Positions 61,456 to 64,000 of a stretch of 64,000 nucleotides of DNA are shown here, in pieces. Origin of the DNA: Cryobacterium flavum (lineage in GTDB: Bacteria > Actinomycetota > Actinomycetes > Actinomycetales > Microbacteriaceae). Position numbers and translations under genes: made by a program. Under the pieces are notes generated by a model. It was not told the origin of the DNA. It was given only the letters and a program-made list of their open reading frames with translations, and made no database searches. Positions within the stretch are counted from its first letter, which is position 1; each line of letters begins with the position of its first letter. Where the stretch lies: positions 186,001 through 250,000 of the forward strand of contig NZ_FNIB01000006.1 of the NCBI RefSeq assembly GCF_900103805.1. Direction: 5' to 3'.

Positions 61456-61519
61456 CGCGGCTCAATCGAGTCGCGAACACCGCCGCGGCCGGCTCTCGGC
61501 CCTGTCACCCGGAGAACTC

Positions 61520-62668
61520 ATGACCTCGGCCGATTCCAGCACCCCCGCACCGATCGAGCGGTTCTCGCCCCTGCACCAGGCGCACGTCGATGCCGGCGCC
61601 AGCTTCACCGACTTCGCCGGCTGGCAGATGCCGGTGCGCTACTCGAGCGACCTTGCCGAGCACCACGCTGTGCGCACCGCGGCCGGCCTGTTCGACCTGT
61701 CGCACATGGCCGAGATTCTGATCGAAGGACCGGATGCCGCCGCCTACCTCGACTACGCGCTGGCGGGCAAGCTTTCGATGATCGAACTCTGGCAGGCCAA
61801 ATACAGTCTGCTCCTGGCCGAGAATGGCGGCATCATCGACGACCTGGTCGTCTACCGTCTGGGCGACACCAAGTTTTTGGTCGTAGCCAACGCCGGCAAC
61901 CGGTTCGCCGCCTTCGAGGCGCTCGCGGAGCGAGCCACAGACTTTGACGTCGCCGTGGTCGACCAGAGCGATGACTACGCGCTCATTGCCGTGCAGGGCC
62001 CGAACGCCCTCGCCATCCTGGACGCGACCGTGGGCGTCACCGACCTGGGCACCGACCTGCACTTCATGAAGTATTACCGCATCACGGATGCCTTCTTCCG
62101 CGGCCACCCCCTGCTGGTCGCCCGCACCGGTTACACCGGTGAAGACGGCTTCGAGCTCTACCTCGCGGCCGAGCACGCCCGCGAACTGTGGGACGCACTG
62201 GTCGTAGCGGGCGCCGACCAGGGACTCGTTCCGGCCGGGCTCGCCAGCCGCGACACCCTCCGGCTGGAGGCCGGCATGCCGCTGTACGGTCACGAGCTGA
62301 CGCTCACGACCTTCCCGGCCCAGGCCGGCCTCGGCCGCGTCGTCAACCTGAACAAGGAGAACGATTTCGTCGGCCGGGCCGCGAGCGTTGCTGGGCCGGA
62401 GGGTGGGGCATCCGTTTTGGTGGGCCTGATCGCCGCCGGCAAGCGCGCCGGTCGCGCCGACTACGAGATCTTCCGCAGCCTCGATGCAGCGCACAGCGAC
62501 GGCGTCATCACGAGCGGCGCGCTCTCGCCGACACTTGGCTACCCGATCGCCATGGCCTACGTCACCCCCGACCTGGCCCGCCTCGGCACCGAGGTGTACG
62601 TCGACGTGCGCGGTACCCGCCTCCCAGCAACCGTCACCTCGCTTCCCTTCTATAAGCGCGTCAAATAA
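61520..62668 (+). CDS. gcvT: Glycine cleavage system T protein (aminomethyltransferase)
   Basis: The 382-residue folate enzyme starts at ATG 61520 behind GGAGAA. It releases ammonia from the aminomethyl-lipoyl H protein and forms methylene-tetrahydrofolate. Seen are LHQAHVDAGASFTDFAGWQMPVRY, RTAAGLFDLSHMAEILIEGPDAA, GIIDDLVVYRLG, VQGPNALAIL, VARTGYTGEDGFELYL and SRDTLRLEAGMPLYGHEL. It is first of the gcvT-gcvH-gcvP operon and is regulated by the glycine riboswitch upstream. Confidence 0.96.
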   Translation: MTSADSSTPAPIERFSPLHQAHVDAGASFTDFAGWQMPVRYSSDLAEHHAVRTAAGLFDLSHMAEILIEGPDAAAYLDYALAGKLSMIELWQAKYSLLLAENGGIIDDLVVYRLGDTKFLVVANAGNRFAAFEALAERATDFDVAVVDQSDDYALIAVQGPNALAILDATVGVTDLGTDLHFMKYYRITDAFFRGHPLLVARTGYTGEDGFELYLAAEHARELWDALVVAGADQGLVPAGLASRDTLRLEAGMPLYGHELTLTTFPAQAGLGRVVNLNKENDFVGRAASVAGPEGGASVLVGLIAAGKRAGRADYEIFRSLDAAHSDGVITSGALSPTLGYPIAMAYVTPDLARLGTEVYVDVRGTRLPATVTSLPFYKRVK

Positions 62669-62722
62669 CTCTTCCCTGTTGAACCAATTCTGAAATCCGT
62701 GCAACCTGCGAAAGGCAACACC

Positions 62723-63094
62723 ATGACAGACACATCGAAACTGCAGTACACCGCCGAGCACGAGTGGGTTCTGGTCGAGGGAAACGTCGCGACCGTCGGC
62801 ATCACCGCCTACGCCGCGGAGAAGCTCGGCGACGTCGTCTTCGTTGAACTGCCCGACGTGGGCAGCACCGTCGCCGGCGGCACGGTCGTCGGCGAGATCG
62901 AGTCGACCAAGTCGGTCGGGGAACTCTTCGCACCGGTGAACGGCACCGTCACGGCCACCAACGACGCCGTGGTGGAGAGCCCCGAGCTCGTCAACAGCGA
63001 CCCGTTCGGCGAGGGCTGGCTGATCAGGGTGGAGTTCGAGACCCTTCCCACTCTGCTCACCTTTGCCGAGTATTCGGCCCTGATCGGGGAGTAA
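62723..63094 (+). CDS. gcvH: Glycine cleavage system H protein
   Basis: The 123-residue lipoyl carrier starts at ATG 62723 (GAAAGG upstream; the frame is open to 62699). The lipoylation lysine is in [20 protein letters not shown]. The start [41 protein letters not shown] and the end [15 protein letters not shown] are standard. It shuttles the aminomethyl group between the P and T proteins. It lies 54 nt after gcvT and 6 nt before gcvP. Confidence 0.97.
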   Translation: MTDTSKLQYTAEHEWVLVEGNVATVGITAYAAEKLGDVVFVELPDVGSTVAGGTVVGEIESTKSVGELFAPVNGTVTATNDAVVESPELVNSDPFGEGWLIRVEFETLPTLLTFAEYSALIGE

Positions 63095-63100
63095 TCGCAG

Positions 63101-64000
63101 ATGAGCCACGCTTTCGCGCAGCGTCACATCGGAACGGATGTTGACGCCCAGTCCCACATGCTCGCCACGCTCGGCTACGCCTCGGTCGACGACCTCGTCT
63201 CCGCGGCCATGCCGGCGTCGATCCACGCCGACCTGTTCCGCCAGGACGCAGGCAGCGCCCTGCCGCCCGCCGCGACCGAGAACGAGGCCGTTGCCGAACT
63301 GCGCGCCCTCGCCGACCGGAACACGGTCAAGCGCTCCATGATCGGCCAGGGCTATTACGACACGTTCACGCCCGCCGTGATCAAGCGCAACGTGTTCGAG
63401 AACCCCAGCTGGTACACCGCCTACACGCCCTACCAGCCCGAGATCTCGCAGGGCCGGCTCGAAGCGCTCATCAACTTTCAGACCATGATCGCCGATCTCA
63501 CCGGGCTGACCACGGCCAATGCGTCGATGCTCGACGAGTCCACCGCGGTCGTCGAGGGCATGCTCCTCGCTCTGCGCGCCTCCAAATCCGGGTCGCGTCG
63601 ATTTATCGTCGACACGGATGCCTTTCCCCAGACCCACGCGCTGCTCGTCCATCGCGCCGCCGCCCTCGGCATCGAACTCGCTCAGGTCGCACTGACAGAG
63701 CGGACCACCGCCGAGGACCTCGGCGACTACTTCGGTGTCTTCGTGCAGTACCCGGCGGCCTCCGGTCGAATCTGGAACCCATCCACCGTCATCGCCCTCG
63801 CCCACGAACATAAGGCGCTCGCCGTTGTGGCCGCCGACCTGCTCGCCCTCACCCTGCTGAAATCGCCCGGCGACCTCGGCGCCGATGTGGCCGTCGGCAC
63901 CAGCCAGCGTTTCGGCGTGTCGATGGGCTTCGGCGGACCGCACGCCGGCTACATGGCCGTTCGCAAGGGACTCGAACGCCAACTGCCCGGCCGCCTGGTC
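63101..64000 (+). CDS. gcvP: Glycine dehydrogenase (decarboxylating), P protein, 5' part
   Basis: The gene starts at ATG 63101 and stays open to the window edge, giving the first 300 of roughly 950 residues. The N-terminus has [26 protein letters not shown], then [70 protein letters not shown], and [23 protein letters not shown]. The PLP lysine lies in the second half, outside the window. It decarboxylates glycine and loads the aminomethyl group onto GcvH. The gap of 6 nt to gcvH shows one operon. Confidence 0.96.
   Translation, partial: MSHAFAQRHIGTDVDAQSHMLATLGYASVDDLVSAAMPASIHADLFRQDAGSALPPAATENEAVAELRALADRNTVKRSMIGQGYYDTFTPAVIKRNVFENPSWYTAYTPYQPEISQGRLEALINFQTMIADLTGLTTANASMLDESTAVVEGMLLALRASKSGSRRFIVDTDAFPQTHALLVHRAAALGIELAQVALTERTTAEDLGDYFGVFVQYPAASGRIWNPSTVIALAHEHKALAVVAADLLALTLLKSPGDLGADVAVGTSQRFGVSMGFGGPHAGYMAVRKGLERQLPGRLV

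Noticed and set aside
61505-63982. 825-codon open frame on the minus strand across the gcv operon
   Set aside because: It is antisense to gcvT, gcvH and gcvP, which have clear motifs, starts and a riboswitch. Its composition shows no domain. Long antisense frames are common in GC-rich DNA.

Overview
The window reads as a chromosomal stretch of a high-GC actinobacterium, most likely of the family Microbacteriaceae. The reasons are mycothiol metabolism (mca), frequent GTG and TTG starts, actinobacterial DUF4307 and DUF4245 proteins in their usual company, an xseA-xseB-DUF4245-fumC operon, a tandem glycine riboswitch before gcvT, and a strong excess of the word GCGGATGC/GCATCCGC. The species cannot be named from the sequence alone. 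No rRNA, tRNA or CRISPR array was seen. All names rest on reading motifs by eye; no database search was possible.

Layout. 0.2-9 kb: two GNAT acetyltransferases, a minus-strand run (Ig-like surface/membrane protein, ppx, DHFR-like protein, RidA), a GH1-fold protein that has lost its nucleophile, and an ABC-2 exporter. 9-16 kb: isochorismatase-like hydrolase, SOUL protein, lemA-htpX pair, YcaQ-type DNA glycosylase, AI-2E exporter family, ilvA. 16-35 kb is a conserved housekeeping core: greA, DUF4307, mca, hemolysin III, uppS, a class V aminotransferase, phoH, the fumC/carbonic anhydrase/DUF4245/xseB/xseA operon, ispH, fba, glpX, rmuC, a DEDDh exonuclease, ychF and an SDR protein.

35-42 kb is an accessory block that opens with a decayed ISL3 transposase. 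Behind it lies a tight five-gene cassette: an acyl-CoA-dehydrogenase-fold enzyme without the usual catalytic Glu, a PhnD-like binding protein without a signal peptide, a radical SAM protein with an extra N-terminal domain, a DoxX protein and a small membrane protein. I cannot assign a pathway to it. Two conserved DNA-repair or unknown-function genes follow.

41.7-51.5 kb is a ketone-carboxylase operon of the acetone/acetophenone carboxylase class. Its order is HyuA-like, zinc-ribbon gamma, HyuA-like, HyuB-like, then a protein of about 30 kDa, which is the order I recall for apc1-5. It is divergent from an AcoR-type activator whose AAA+ domain looks dead, and a perfect dyad lies between them. 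A 20-bp perfect stem-loop with a T-rich tail separates the first four genes from the last.

51.5-58 kb: an MFS transporter with a CsoR-like dyad upstream, an ABC-F ATPase, and a light-harvesting cassette. That cassette consists of blh (beta-carotene to retinal) and crtY (lycopene to beta-carotene) on the minus strand, and a xanthorhodopsin-type proton pump divergent from them. The shared promoter region carries clustered CCTA/TAGG half-sites. Lycopene synthesis genes are not in the window.

58-64 kb: a one-domain LysR-type DNA-binding protein with a basic tail, a LON-domain protein, a collapsed ABC transporter pseudogene, tag, and the glycine cleavage operon gcvT-gcvH-gcvP (gcvP runs off the end) under a glycine riboswitch.
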